Source: CAVQCX01 sp963775335
GTDB lineage: Bacteria > Pseudomonadota > Gammaproteobacteria > Chromatiales > Chromatiaceae
Direction: 5' to 3'
DNA length: 64,000 nucleotides
Assembly (NCBI GenBank): GCA_963775335.1
Contig: CAVZIJ010000002.1
Coordinates: forward strand, 1,178,001-1,242,000
The translations under genes and the position numbers were made by a program. Positions 41,968 to 50,454 of this stretch are shown here, piece after piece; the stretch's first letter is position 1, and each line of letters begins with the position of its first letter. The notes below the pieces were generated by a model, which ran no database searches, was not told the origin of the DNA, and worked only from the letters and a program-made list of their open reading frames with translations.

Positions 41968-43655
41968 GCGGCATTCCCCATCGCCGGGGCCAGGACCTCG
42001 TGAAGAATGGCTTCGAGCAGGCGGCGGCTGTCGGTTTGGGCGGCGGTGAGCTGGGCCTCGAGCGCATCGCACAGGGCCATCAGCTCATCGACCTTGGCGA
42101 CGATGCGGTGTTGCTCGGCGAGGGGTGGGAGGGGGATCGGATATCCTCGCACCACCGACATGTTCACGCGGGGCGCTGCGCCTCCAGTTGTTTTCTCTGC
42201 TGCGAAGTCAGCAATCCAAGGCGAGTTCAGGCAAAGCTCGAGAAACCGAGGCGAAACAGAGGTGTTCGCCCGAATCAGCATCAAGCGTTGACCCAGGCAA
42301 AGACGCGTGCCTGGTGGGATACGGCACCCGACGCCAAGCACGCCGCCCTCGCGAACGTAAAGGATATCGTCGAATCGTGGTTCCAACCTTTCGATTCTGG
42401 TCTGGTAGGTTTCTTCGCTTACAAAGTACGGCGAGGATACAGCGAGGGTTCCGGCGCGAACTTGATTTGTCTTGATGCAAAGCACCCCGACCTTGGTCCA
42501 CCGGGGCGTCGTGTGCGGACAGTCCACGATATTTTCAGAGACCCTCGATAGTGGCTCGATTCTCCAGCTCTCGGGGAGCGTGAATAGCGCCGCACGCTCT
42601 TCGAAGGCGCTTTCATCGTAGTCTTCGGCCTCGTTGTCAGGGCGAAGGGCTGATTGATTCCTTCGATCCTCGGCCCGGTCCTGTTCCACCAGTTTCCCGC
42701 GGACCGAAAGGTTAACGATGGTTTGGCGCAGAGCCCTGATGTGCTCGGGGCGGGTGGTGAGGCGGGGAAGATGGTCGAGGTGAAAGCGGGCGGGCTCGCG
42801 GAAAGCGGCGACCTCGCCCTCGGCGGCGGGAGTGGCTTGGTTGATGCTGTGCAGGCTGGCCGCCACCAGACGGTCTCGCCGCTGCTCCCGCTCGGTCTGC
42901 GCCGCCTCCAGCCGATCACACAGCGTCATCAGCTCATCGACCTTGGCGACGATGCGGTGTTGCTCTGCGAGGGGGGAAAGGGGGAAGGGAAGAACAGCGA
43001 AATCGGCGTCGTTGATTGCCGGATACGCTTGCCCGCGTTGGTCCTCCTCCACGCATGCAACCGTGAACGGGCTGCGCAGCACGATCCAAAGATAGCGCGG
43101 CAACACAAAGCCGTGCCCATTCAAGATAGCAAAGGCAGTGCTTGCAATGGGCTCAGGATCGAAATCCTCCTCGATGACCGCGAGGTTCAGCAGGTACGGG
43201 CGAACACATGAATAGATCACGTCGCCCTTCCTCGCGATCTTGCGCGCTCGGCTCGGAGCCTCATTGGCTTCGAGGACCTTTGCAGCGGCGACGACGCCAG
43301 CCTCTTTGCTTATGGCCGTCACGTCAATGTAGGTGAAAGTCGCGTCAGGGACCTTCTGGCCGCGATCGCTCGTGATCTCGCGCATGCGGGTCCAGCGCCA
43401 ACTCTGCGGCAGCACGAACGGGGGTTCGTCGACTGCCGGAAACGGCTTTGGCTTCCTTATCTCCCCCTCCTTCGCCAGCCGCGCCTTCTCGGCTGCAATC
43501 CGCTTGAGCAACTCCGACGCCGGCTCGTCTTTAGGGTCCTGCTCCACCAGCTTCCCCCGCACCGCGAGATCGAGGATGAACTGCCGCAACCGCGGGACGG
43601 CATCGGGCGCCTCCGCAATCCGATCGAAGTGCTTTAGCAGCCGCGCGGGATGCAT
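41964..43655 (-). CDS. hsdS: Type I restriction enzyme specificity subunit HsdS
   Basis: The 563-residue protein has two target-recognition domains, each followed by a conserved spacer helix. The first repeat unit includes RFILDLAV-type RQFILDLAVRGKLVEQDPKD and ends PLAEQHRIVAKVDELMTLCD. The second has RQTIVNLSVRGKLVEQDRAE and ends PPLAEQHRIVAKVDELMALCD-like sequence. The duplicated spacer is diagnostic of HsdS. It would give a bipartite recognition sequence. It overlaps the M-subunit gene by 22 bp upstream and the DUF429-like gene by 4 bp downstream. Confidence 0.95.
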   Translation of the reverse strand: MHPARLLKHFDRIAEAPDAVPRLRQFILDLAVRGKLVEQDPKDEPASELLKRIAAEKARLAKEGEIRKPKPFPAVDEPPFVLPQSWRWTRMREITSDRGQKVPDATFTYIDVTAISKEAGVVAAAKVLEANEAPSRARKIARKGDVIYSCVRPYLLNLAVIEEDFDPEPIASTAFAILNGHGFVLPRYLWIVLRSPFTVACVEEDQRGQAYPAINDADFAVLPFPLSPLAEQHRIVAKVDELMTLCDRLEAAQTEREQRRDRLVAASLHSINQATPAAEGEVAAFREPARFHLDHLPRLTTRPEHIRALRQTIVNLSVRGKLVEQDRAEDRRNQSALRPDNEAEDYDESAFEERAALFTLPESWRIEPLSRVSENIVDCPHTTPRWTKVGVLCIKTNQVRAGTLAVSSPYFVSEETYQTRIERLEPRFDDILYVREGGVLGVGCRIPPGTRLCLGQRLMLIRANTSVSPRFLELCLNSPWIADFAAEKTTGGAAPRVNMSVVRGYPIPLPPLAEQHRIVAKVDELMALCDALEAQLTAAQTDSRRLLEAILHEVLAPAMGNAA

Positions 43656-44977
43656 CGCAGAAGCGCCTCGGCCAGCATGCCCTTCAGCTGCTCGCGCAGC
43701 GCGGCGGCCTGTCGCTCGGCCTCATCGAGCTCGGCCAGCAGCGCTTCCGGGTCGCCGTGGTCCGCCGCGACGGTGTGCGGGTTCTTGAAGTCCAGGTTGT
43801 AATTTCGCGCCTTGATCTCCTCGATGCCGACCCGCCAGGCCTGCTCCGTCTGCTGCCGGCCCTTTCGCTCTGCCCCGCCCCACCAGTCCACGCAGCCTTG
43901 CAGGTGCTCGACGCGGATCGGCTTGGTCATCGAGTAGCCCTTCTGACCCTCGGGGACGCGGTGCTCGTAGCACCAGACCTCCCGGGTCGGCTCACCCTTC
44001 TCAAAGAACAGCAGATTGGTGCCGATGCTGGCATAGGGCCTGAACACGCTGTTGGGCAGGCGCACGATGGTGTGCAGGTCGCACTCCTGGAGCAGGTGCT
44101 CCTTGAGCCGGGTCTTCACGCCCTCGCCGAACAGGCTGCCGTCGGGCAGCACCACGGCGGCGCGTCCGCCGGGCTTGAGCAGCCGGATGAACAGCGCCAG
44201 GAACAGGTCCGCGGTCTCCTTGGTACGGAAGTGGGCCGGGAAGTTGGACTCGATGCCGTCCTCTTCCTTTCCACCGAAGGGCGGATTGGTGAGGATGATG
44301 TCCACCCGGTCGCTCTGGCCGTAGCTGACGTAGGGCCGGGCCAGGGTGTTGTCGTGGCGCACGAAGCTGGGGTCTTCGATGCCGTGCAGCAGCATGTTGG
44401 TAACGCAGAGCATGTGCGGCAGCTGCTTTTTCTCCACCGCGCGCAGTCCGGCCTGCAGGGCCTGCTCGTGCTTCGGCCGCTTGACGTAGCGCTCGCGCAT
44501 GTGCCGGATGGCGCAGGTCAGGAAGCCGCCGGTGCCGCAGGCCGGGTCGAACAGGATCTCGCCCGGCCTGGGGTCGATGCGAGCCGCCATGAAGGCGGTG
44601 ACGGCGCGGGGCGTGTAGTACTCGCCGGCGTTGCCGGCGCTCTGCAGGTCGTATAGGAAGCCGTGGCCGTTGCTGGTGAAGACGAAAGGCACGGCCAGGC
44701 TCTGCGCGTATTCGAGCGCCTGCTGCATGCCGTCGCCGACGGCGTGGCTGTTGTCCTTGGCCTCGATCAGGGCGATCGGGATGCCCTGGCAATAGAGGAC
44801 GTAATCGGCACGCTTCGCCTTGCCGCGGCTGACCAGCCTGCCGCGCACGATGATCCGACCTTTGGTGAAGTAGACCTGCCGCCGAATCTGGGTGGCCTCA
44901 TCCCACCCCGCTTTGGCGACAGCGGGCGTGATGTACTTGGCGCTGATGTCATCTTCGCTGAGGGTTTTCTTATTCAT
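43634..44977 (-). CDS. Chimeric HsdR N-terminal nuclease domain fused to HsdM methyltransferase domain
   Basis: Residues 1-112 read as the N-terminal nuclease domain of a type I HsdR: LSEDDISAKYITPAVAKAGW, GRIIVRGRLVSRGKAKRADY and IPIALIEAKDNSHAVGDGMQ, with the PD-(D/E)xK-type Asp and ExK intact. At FLYDLQ the sequence passes in frame into the HsdM catalytic domain (SAGNAGEYYTPRAVTAF), with SAM motif I FDPACGTGGF and motif IV ILTNPPFGG intact. The HsdR helicase and HsdM N-terminal domains are absent. ATG 44977 is the family-like start. An R-M-S operon with an in-frame deletion explains it. A working nuclease-methylase with separate HsdS, as in BcgI-like systems, is possible. Confidence 0.85.
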   Translation of the reverse strand: MNKKTLSEDDISAKYITPAVAKAGWDEATQIRRQVYFTKGRIIVRGRLVSRGKAKRADYVLYCQGIPIALIEAKDNSHAVGDGMQQALEYAQSLAVPFVFTSNGHGFLYDLQSAGNAGEYYTPRAVTAFMAARIDPRPGEILFDPACGTGGFLTCAIRHMRERYVKRPKHEQALQAGLRAVEKKQLPHMLCVTNMLLHGIEDPSFVRHDNTLARPYVSYGQSDRVDIILTNPPFGGKEEDGIESNFPAHFRTKETADLFLALFIRLLKPGGRAAVVLPDGSLFGEGVKTRLKEHLLQECDLHTIVRLPNSVFRPYASIGTNLLFFEKGEPTREVWCYEHRVPEGQKGYSMTKPIRVEHLQGCVDWWGGAERKGRQQTEQAWRVGIEEIKARNYNLDFKNPHTVAADHGDPEALLAELDEAERQAAALREQLKGMLAEALLRCIPRGC

Positions 44978-45458
44978 GGCCGCGGGATCATCCCTGGCTG
45001 ATTCAAGGTCCACTCCAGCCTACCGGTTCTTATCCAACGAAGTGCCCTGCCCGGAGCCCGCGATACCGTTCCGCCCGCAGTGGTCCCGAATCAGCACCTC
45101 CACCCTGTCGGCGATGCAACGGTGCTCGCGATCGGCCGCTCGCTCAGGCCCGCAAGAGCAGCCTGGGCGGGCTGGCGGCGGCAGTTACTGCCGCTCAGCG
45201 GACGCCGGGAATGAGTCTCAATGTACCCTAACGGCCCGTGCGGCCCAAGGTCTTGACAGGACCAGGAATGGAGCAGGCTGCGCCAGCCCAGGTGCCCCCC
45301 GGCGCACGAACTGATCACCGAAAGGGCGCGTTCCGGTGCCGGCTACGGATCGGCTATGCCGAGGGGCGATCGATCTCTGCCTGGCTGCACGCCGACCAGC
45401 CAGGCCTGGAACGGCCATGCACGGCAGGTTGACCCTGCAGCGCTGCAGCGGCCGGGGT
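44978..45458. other. Intergenic region upstream of the restriction locus
   Basis: This 481-nt region is expected to hold the promoter of the chimeric restriction gene. Overlapping short frames on both strands show no recognisable product, and no repeat or RNA gene was identified. Confidence 0.5.
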
Positions 45459-45751
45459 CTACCGTCGCCCATGACACTCGACCCGCAAAGGGCCAAGAAA
45501 TAGATCTATCCCATTTCCACCCATTGCCAGGCGGGGGAAGCGCGGCACCGGCAGGGTCGAGGCGCTGTCCAGGGCGTCATAGCAGTCGTGGGTGCTTATC
45601 CCCAGGCTTGCGCCGATGTCGACCAGGACCTTCAGCACGTCCAGCTTTCCGGTCGAGGCAACATATCCCCAGGCTTGCGCCGAGCTCCGCCCGCGGTGAC
45701 CCCCGGCATCAGGGTCGCTCGTGTGGCCACCAACCTCGGGGGTACGTCCCA
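45459..45751 (-). pseudogene. Ankyrin-like remnant with internal duplication
   Basis: The minus-strand frame contains GKLDVLKVLVDIGASLGIS, which fits the second half of an ankyrin repeat, followed by THDCYDALDSASTLPVPRF. A 20-bp sequence (TCGGCGCAAGCCTGGGGATA on the minus strand) occurs twice, about 68 bp apart. That is consistent with a decayed pair of repeats. The frame lies directly downstream of the helicase gene, which itself has an ankyrin segment. Confidence 0.4.
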
Positions 45752-48700
45752 TTATCCGTTCCCGCCGTCGTCCAACCCATCATCGAGGTCGAGCCACAGC
45801 TGCTGCGCAGGCGTCTCCTCGGGGGTCGGACGGGACTCCTCCGCCCCGGTTGTCTCCGACGGCACCGCCGCGGTCCGGCCCGCTGCGACCGGGTCCCTCC
45901 CCGGCGCGGCCGCGCCCGGCGCCCGGTCCTCGGGCTCGTGGAGCTCCGGGGACTCACCCGGCCCGAAGGGGTCGCCCCGGAGCTGGGCGAGTGTGCGACC
46001 CTCGTTCAGCCCTTTGAGCAGACTGCGCAGCCTTATCATCGCCCGCTCCCGATTGGAGTTGGGGTCCCAGACATGCTCCCCCCAGCGCACCGGATCGCGC
46101 AGCTCCCCGGCCAGGCGTTCCGGCGACAACAGCTCGTAGATGCGCCGCCACTCACCCTCCACCCGCAGGGCCAGGTTGGGATTGAGCAGGTACTGGCCGT
46201 GGTGCACCCGCAGGAACAGCTTGCGGTTATGGGGCTCGCGGCGCGCGATCTCGTTCTTGGACAGAATGGAAGAGATGTATTGGCGGCGCTTGCGCCGGGC
46301 CGGCACGACAGATTCCGGGAAATGGCCTAGGACGTCGGCAAAATCGCCGGCGGCGAGCAGGGCCCGGCGCGAGGCCCAGCCCTCGCCGAGGCGCTGGTAG
46401 AACAGCACCATCGCCACACTGAGCATCAGGTACTCCATCAGCCTCCGGTCGAGCTTGACCAGTCGCTCGTCCACCTGGATATCCAGGCTGGCCGGGGCCA
46501 GGCGCTCGAGCACCGCCGGCAGCTTGGCGCGGGCGAAGCGCTCGTCGGCACAGGCCCGCTCCAGGGCGATCTGGAAGGCGTTGAGGCCGTTGCCGTCGAC
46601 CAGCCCCGTGTCGGCCTCGCGATCGAGCAACGCCTCGACCAGCTCGGCGTTGCCCGTGCGGCTGGCGATCATCAGCGGGGTCTGACCGAAGACGTTGCGA
46701 AAGTCCACCCCGTACTTGTCGGCTTCGGCGAGCACGCCGCCGTGGCTGCGCAGGCCATACAGCATGTAGTGCTTCTTCTCGAGCACCTGCATGGCCTTGT
46801 CCGGGTGCTTGGCGGCCTTGAAGCCGGCCCCGGCGAGCGCATTCAGGTAGCGTTGGTCGCGATAGACCAGGGCGTACTCGGTCAGCGCGATACAGGCCTT
46901 CTTCTCGCCGTGCTCCAGGGCTTTGCGCTCCACTTCGGCCAGGGCCTCGCCGCGCAGCACCGTCCAGGGTACCTGGCGCTGCTTGAGGATCTGCTCGCGG
47001 ATCTCCTCGGCCTGCTCGTCCTTGCCCTGGAGCGCCAAGCGATGGGCCTCACGACGCCATTCTTCGAGGCTGGAGCGCTGCTCGGTCACATGGTCGACCG
47101 CCTCGTGCACCTCGACCAGACCGAGCAGGGCGAGCAGGCGTTGCTCTGGCCGCGGCTCGATGAGGTAGAGGTTCTTCACCGCCCGGGTCGCGGCCACGTA
47201 CAGGGCGTTGATGTAGAACTTGTAGATCTCCAGGGATTTGTCGCCCTTGTCGCGGGCCCGGGCATAGCGCAGCTCGTTCGTGAGGTCCTGCTCGCCCAGC
47301 TCGCCGGCGATCTCGCGAAACCGCTTCTCCTCGCTGGAGACGAAGCCGTACAGCAGCACGTTCTCGTACTCCAGGCCCTTGGCCTCATGGATGGAGAACA
47401 CCAGCGGGGTGCGAAAGAATTTGCGCACCTCGGTCTTCTGCTCCGGGTGCATGACCAGGATGGCGAAGCGCACCGAGCCCGCCGTGCGCCGGTCCAGGTC
47501 GCGCTTGACCGCATCCGAGTCCTTGAGCAGGCCAACCCGGCCGCCGGCGGGGCCGCAGCTGCGCACCAGGTAGTTGCTCTCCTTATCGACGGAGCCGAAC
47601 CGCGCGTGCTTGATGTGCAGCAGTCGGTTGGCCACCTCGGTGACCTGGGGGGAGTTGCGAAAGTTGGCGTTGAGGATGCGGATCAGGTCCGCCGGCGCGC
47701 CGTCGCCCTGCTCTTGCCAGAACAGGGTCTTGACCTTGGCCCAGGAGAAGAAATTGGGGTGGACCACCTGATTGGCGTCCCCACACAGCAGGAAGCCGCG
47801 CGGGTCGCGCAGGGCGCGCAGGATCAGCAGCAGCTGGATGTTGGTGAGGTCCTGGACCTCGTCGACCACCGCGAAATCGTAGCGGGGCTCGATCCGCTCC
47901 AGCCAGGCGTGGCTGACCATGTTGGGATCGAACCAGCCCTGCTCGTCGAGAAAGCGGCGGTAGCGCTCGAACAGATCGTAGACCGCATCGCGCAGCTCCG
48001 GGGGATAGATCGACTGGCGCACCCCCAGGGCGAGATAGGTCTCGCGGCTCAGGTAGGCGCGCGTCTCCTCGGTCCCGGTGATGGCGCCCTGGATCTCCTC
48101 GAACAGGCGGTGGCTGTCGCGCAGCTCCCGGGGCAGGCGCTGGCGCGCCGCCCAGTCGGCGAAGGCCCGGGGGGTGATCTCCTTACCGCTCGGCACATGG
48201 ATGCTCTCCAGATATTCCCGAAAGGACAGGAAATCGACCTCCTGGGCGCTGTTCTCATAGCCGTGGGCGTAGTAGAGGTCCCGGGCATTCTGGGCGAGGA
48301 ACGAGGAGCGGGTGACATAGAGGACATCGCCGAGCGCGTCCTTCATCTTCTCCAGGGTCAGGGCGGTCTTGCCGCTGCCCGCCGAGCCGATGATCACCAG
48401 GGGCGGGGATTGGCGATACACCGCCTCCTGGTCCTGGTCGAACGACAGGACCTTATCCAGCAGGTGAAACCGAGGCTGATTCGGGCTCAGGTAGGGCAGC
48501 ACCGGGGCAGCGTCCCCCGAGGGAGCATCCAGGGTCGGGATCCTGTCCTCGTCGATGGACACGCCCCGGGCGAGGAACCGCGACTTCTCGTAGGCGTGTC
48601 GGTGGATGTGCTCGAGCACCAGCACGCAAGGCTCTTCCTGGTAGCGGTAGAGCGAAAACAGCAGCCGGTCGCTGCGATCCAGGCACGCGCGGTAGAGATT

Positions 48701-48817
48701 GTCGCCGATCTTCTTGACATCGGCCGAGCGGAAGTCGCCGGCGGCCAGGTGGCCGGCGAGCTTGTCATAACCGGGGATGGCCGCGGTATCCAGACCGCGG
48801 TAGACGAGCACTCTCAT
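45752..48817 (-). CDS. SF1 (UvrD-like) helicase with RelE-like N-terminus and ankyrin segment
   Basis: The 1021-residue protein has at least four parts. Residues 1-90 (NLYRACLDRSDRLLFSLYRY, CVLVLEHIHRHAYEKSRFL) resemble a RelE/ParE-type toxin fold. The SF1 motor has Walker A IIGSAGSGKT (about 144-151), Walker B AVVDEVQDLTN, GDANQVVHPNFF, the Arg of LNANFRNSPQV and VFSIHEAKGLEYENVLLYG. An ankyrin-like segment follows (FGQTPLMIASRTGNAELV) near residue 715. An acidic-proline tail ends in WLDLDDGLDD. It probably unwinds nucleic acid. Its place beside a restriction locus suggests phage defence, which is unproven. Confidence 0.8.
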   Translation of the reverse strand: MRVLVYRGLDTAAIPGYDKLAGHLAAGDFRSADVKKIGDNLYRACLDRSDRLLFSLYRYQEEPCVLVLEHIHRHAYEKSRFLARGVSIDEDRIPTLDAPSGDAAPVLPYLSPNQPRFHLLDKVLSFDQDQEAVYRQSPPLVIIGSAGSGKTALTLEKMKDALGDVLYVTRSSFLAQNARDLYYAHGYENSAQEVDFLSFREYLESIHVPSGKEITPRAFADWAARQRLPRELRDSHRLFEEIQGAITGTEETRAYLSRETYLALGVRQSIYPPELRDAVYDLFERYRRFLDEQGWFDPNMVSHAWLERIEPRYDFAVVDEVQDLTNIQLLLILRALRDPRGFLLCGDANQVVHPNFFSWAKVKTLFWQEQGDGAPADLIRILNANFRNSPQVTEVANRLLHIKHARFGSVDKESNYLVRSCGPAGGRVGLLKDSDAVKRDLDRRTAGSVRFAILVMHPEQKTEVRKFFRTPLVFSIHEAKGLEYENVLLYGFVSSEEKRFREIAGELGEQDLTNELRYARARDKGDKSLEIYKFYINALYVAATRAVKNLYLIEPRPEQRLLALLGLVEVHEAVDHVTEQRSSLEEWRREAHRLALQGKDEQAEEIREQILKQRQVPWTVLRGEALAEVERKALEHGEKKACIALTEYALVYRDQRYLNALAGAGFKAAKHPDKAMQVLEKKHYMLYGLRSHGGVLAEADKYGVDFRNVFGQTPLMIASRTGNAELVEALLDREADTGLVDGNGLNAFQIALERACADERFARAKLPAVLERLAPASLDIQVDERLVKLDRRLMEYLMLSVAMVLFYQRLGEGWASRRALLAAGDFADVLGHFPESVVPARRKRRQYISSILSKNEIARREPHNRKLFLRVHHGQYLLNPNLALRVEGEWRRIYELLSPERLAGELRDPVRWGEHVWDPNSNRERAMIRLRSLLKGLNEGRTLAQLRGDPFGPGESPELHEPEDRAPGAAAPGRDPVAAGRTAAVPSETTGAEESRPTPEETPAQQLWLDLDDGLDDGGNG

Positions 48818-48876
48818 GGGACAGGGCGTTCAGCGGGGATGCGAGCGCCCCATGATAGCCTATCGGGCCCGGCCGG

Positions 48877-49509
48877 TTACCCGGTGGCGGCGTAAGGTGG
48901 CACGGCCTCCCGGACCTGCTCCGGCGCCGGCAGCCGGGCGAAGACCAGGCCCCAGTCGATTGGCAGATCGGGAAACAGACCGGGCGAGCGCCGGCCGCGC
49001 GTCTCGACGATCTCGGGTCGGCCATAGCGGCCGTCCGCTCCCAACCGATACACGGTCACCAGCCGATCCTGCGGATGGACCAGCCAATACTCCTCCACCC
49101 CCGAACGCTCGTAGACCGCGAGCTTGCGCACTTGATCGTGGACCGCCGTGGCAGGCGAGAGGATCTCGATCACCCAGTCGGGGGCGCCCCGGGCGCCTCG
49201 CTGGTCGAGCCGCTCTTGATGGCAGAAGACAGTCAGGTCCGGCTGGACGACCGTGGAAACCCGATCATCGCTCTCCTCGGCACTCGGCAGGCGTACGTCG
49301 AAGGGGGCGTGGAATACCCGGCAGGGGCGCTCGATCAGATAGTTGGCGATCTGTCGCGTAAGCTCGACCGATACGCTCTGGTGGTCGCCGCTGGGCGCCG
49401 GCGACATGCAGAAAGGCTCGCCGTCGATCAGCTCCCAACGCTGGTCATCGTCCCAACGGAGATAGTCCGAGTAGCAATAGTGCTGCGATTTCGAAACAGG
49501 TTGTCCCAT
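48877..49509 (-). CDS. Uma2-family (DUF820) restriction-endonuclease-fold protein
   Basis: The 210-residue protein has the family core. It opens with YSDYLRWDDDQRWELIDGEP, then has VQPDLTVFCHQERLD (the catalytic PD), then APDWVIEILSPATAVHDQVR (the ExLSP motif) and KLAVYERSGVEEYWLVHPQD. ATG 49509 is chosen, 6 nt after GGAGGG, instead of the upstream ATG at 49527. Uma2 genes are often present in several copies in sulfur bacteria and cyanobacteria. Function is unsettled; transposon-linked nuclease activity has been proposed. Confidence 0.9.
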   Translation of the reverse strand: MGQPVSKSQHYCYSDYLRWDDDQRWELIDGEPFCMSPAPSGDHQSVSVELTRQIANYLIERPCRVFHAPFDVRLPSAEESDDRVSTVVQPDLTVFCHQERLDQRGARGAPDWVIEILSPATAVHDQVRKLAVYERSGVEEYWLVHPQDRLVTVYRLGADGRYGRPEIVETRGRRSPGLFPDLPIDWGLVFARLPAPEQVREAVPPYAATG

Positions 49510-49536
49510 GTCGAGCCCTCCGCGCAACTACGGCAA

Positions 49537-49794
49537 TTACGGGGACAGTATACCTATCTCGACCGGCCGACCGGCCGGCACAACAGGATCGAGGTTCAGA
49601 TCGACCTTGATGGAATGGCCTTGTCTCGCCCGGATGCGAAGGCGATCCGGAGTCAGGCTGAAGCGCTGCTTGTCATCTGTCGAGACGATCTCGGTGAGCA
49701 ATGCCTGCGTCAAGCGGGCGCCGCTGGCATTTGCGCACTCGATCAGGCGGTCCACATCTGCCCGACCCTCCCCATCGAGCGTCAGACCGATAGA
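49537..49794 (-). pseudogene. kptA (RNA 2'-phosphotransferase) internal fragment
   Basis: The minus strand reads SIGLTLDGEGRADVDRLIEC, then TEIVSTDDKQRFSLTPDRLR, then IRARQGHSIKVDLNL. This is the N-terminal to central part of the KptA/Tpt1 family, with its QGHS motif. The first residues (LRHxP) are cut off exactly where mobile-type repeat copy B begins. The C-terminal catalytic half (HGT region) is missing after about 49537. Both ends are therefore lost. Confidence 0.8.
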
Positions 49795-49795
49795 G

Positions 49796-49886
49796 TTAAA
49801 GGGGCCGCTTTAATGTCCATTTTACGATGACCTAAATTTCTCTCCAAATGGCGTTAGCCAAATTAATCCGACGCTGGCCCCTCTAA
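49796..49886. repeat. Mobile-type repeat, copy B (about 91 bp)
   Basis: It starts TTAAAGGGGCCGC and ends GCTGGCCCCTCTAAT. It shares TTTAAT-TCCATT, CGAT, TCTCT, GGCGTTA and AAATTAATCCGAC in the same order with copy A at 39848-39942. It interrupts the kptA fragment at its left end. Confidence 0.75.
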
Positions 49887-49998
49887 TCGTTGCCCCGCGC
49901 GGTAACGTGTTACAGAGCGCCCGCGAGCTCGAAACGTAATGGCCTGGCCATAAAGCAATCCTTTGCTGTCCTGTCCGACTTTCAAAAAATAGTACCTC

Positions 49999-50060
49999 AC
50001 GGGCGAATGGGACATGGGAGACCCCGTCCTTCCGAATGGGACATGGGAGACCTGACCCCG
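49999..50060. repeat. Short direct repeat at the truncated MFS gene
   Basis: CGAATGGGACATGGGAGACC occurs at about 50004 and again about 31 bp later, and CCCGTCCTT follows each copy at nearly the same distance. GGGACATGGGAGACCTGACC-type strings are common in RAYT-associated repeats. The array ends where MFS coding similarity ends. Confidence 0.6.
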
Positions 50061-50069
50061 TCCTTGGTG

Positions 50070-50427
50070 CGTCCTTGTGCGGTGCGCCCGAGATGCCGAA
50101 GCCCAGACCCATGCAAGCGGTGTCTGCGAGCACGGCGGCCAGCGCCCCGTCGGGAGGCATGCCCAGGGTGGCCGCCAGCAGGATCTGGGAGAGCCCGTTG
50201 ACCAGCAGCGCCAGCCAGAGCAGATGCTTGAGCCCGAGCTGGGGGGCCAGCGACCCGCCCGCCAGGGCACCCACCACAGCGGCGATGACCTGGGGCAGGA
50301 AGATCGAGCCGTACTGCGCGTCGGTGAATCCGTGCATCGACTTGAGCACGGCGCTGCTCGCCGGGAAGCTGACCAGGATCAGCCCCTGCACCATGCCGGC
50401 CAGATAGAGGTAGACGACCGGCAGCAC
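50070..50427 (-). pseudogene. N-terminal fragment of an MFS transporter
   Basis: The frame from ATG 50427 encodes about 115 residues with three to four helices: VVYLYLAGMVQGLILVSFPA, then YGSIFLPQVIAAVVGALAGG and LLWLALLVNGLSQILLAATL. It ends at MGLGFGISGA. Normal MFS proteins continue for another 270 residues, but here the sequence runs into a short direct repeat and non-coding DNA. It lies 27 nt downstream of the NDH2 fusion gene in the same orientation, so it was probably the last gene of that operon before truncation. Confidence 0.75.
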
Positions 50428-50454
50428 CGCAGGCCGGTTCTCACAGACAGGGTC

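Noticed and set aside
45356..46330. 324-codon plus-strand frame at the helicase 3' end
   Set aside because: Low-complexity Arg/Pro/Gly-rich translation antisense to the helicase C-terminus; no motif.
46742..48895. 717-codon plus-strand open frame
   Set aside because: It is the antisense shadow of the helicase gene and has no recognisable motif; the helicase motifs on the minus strand are complete.
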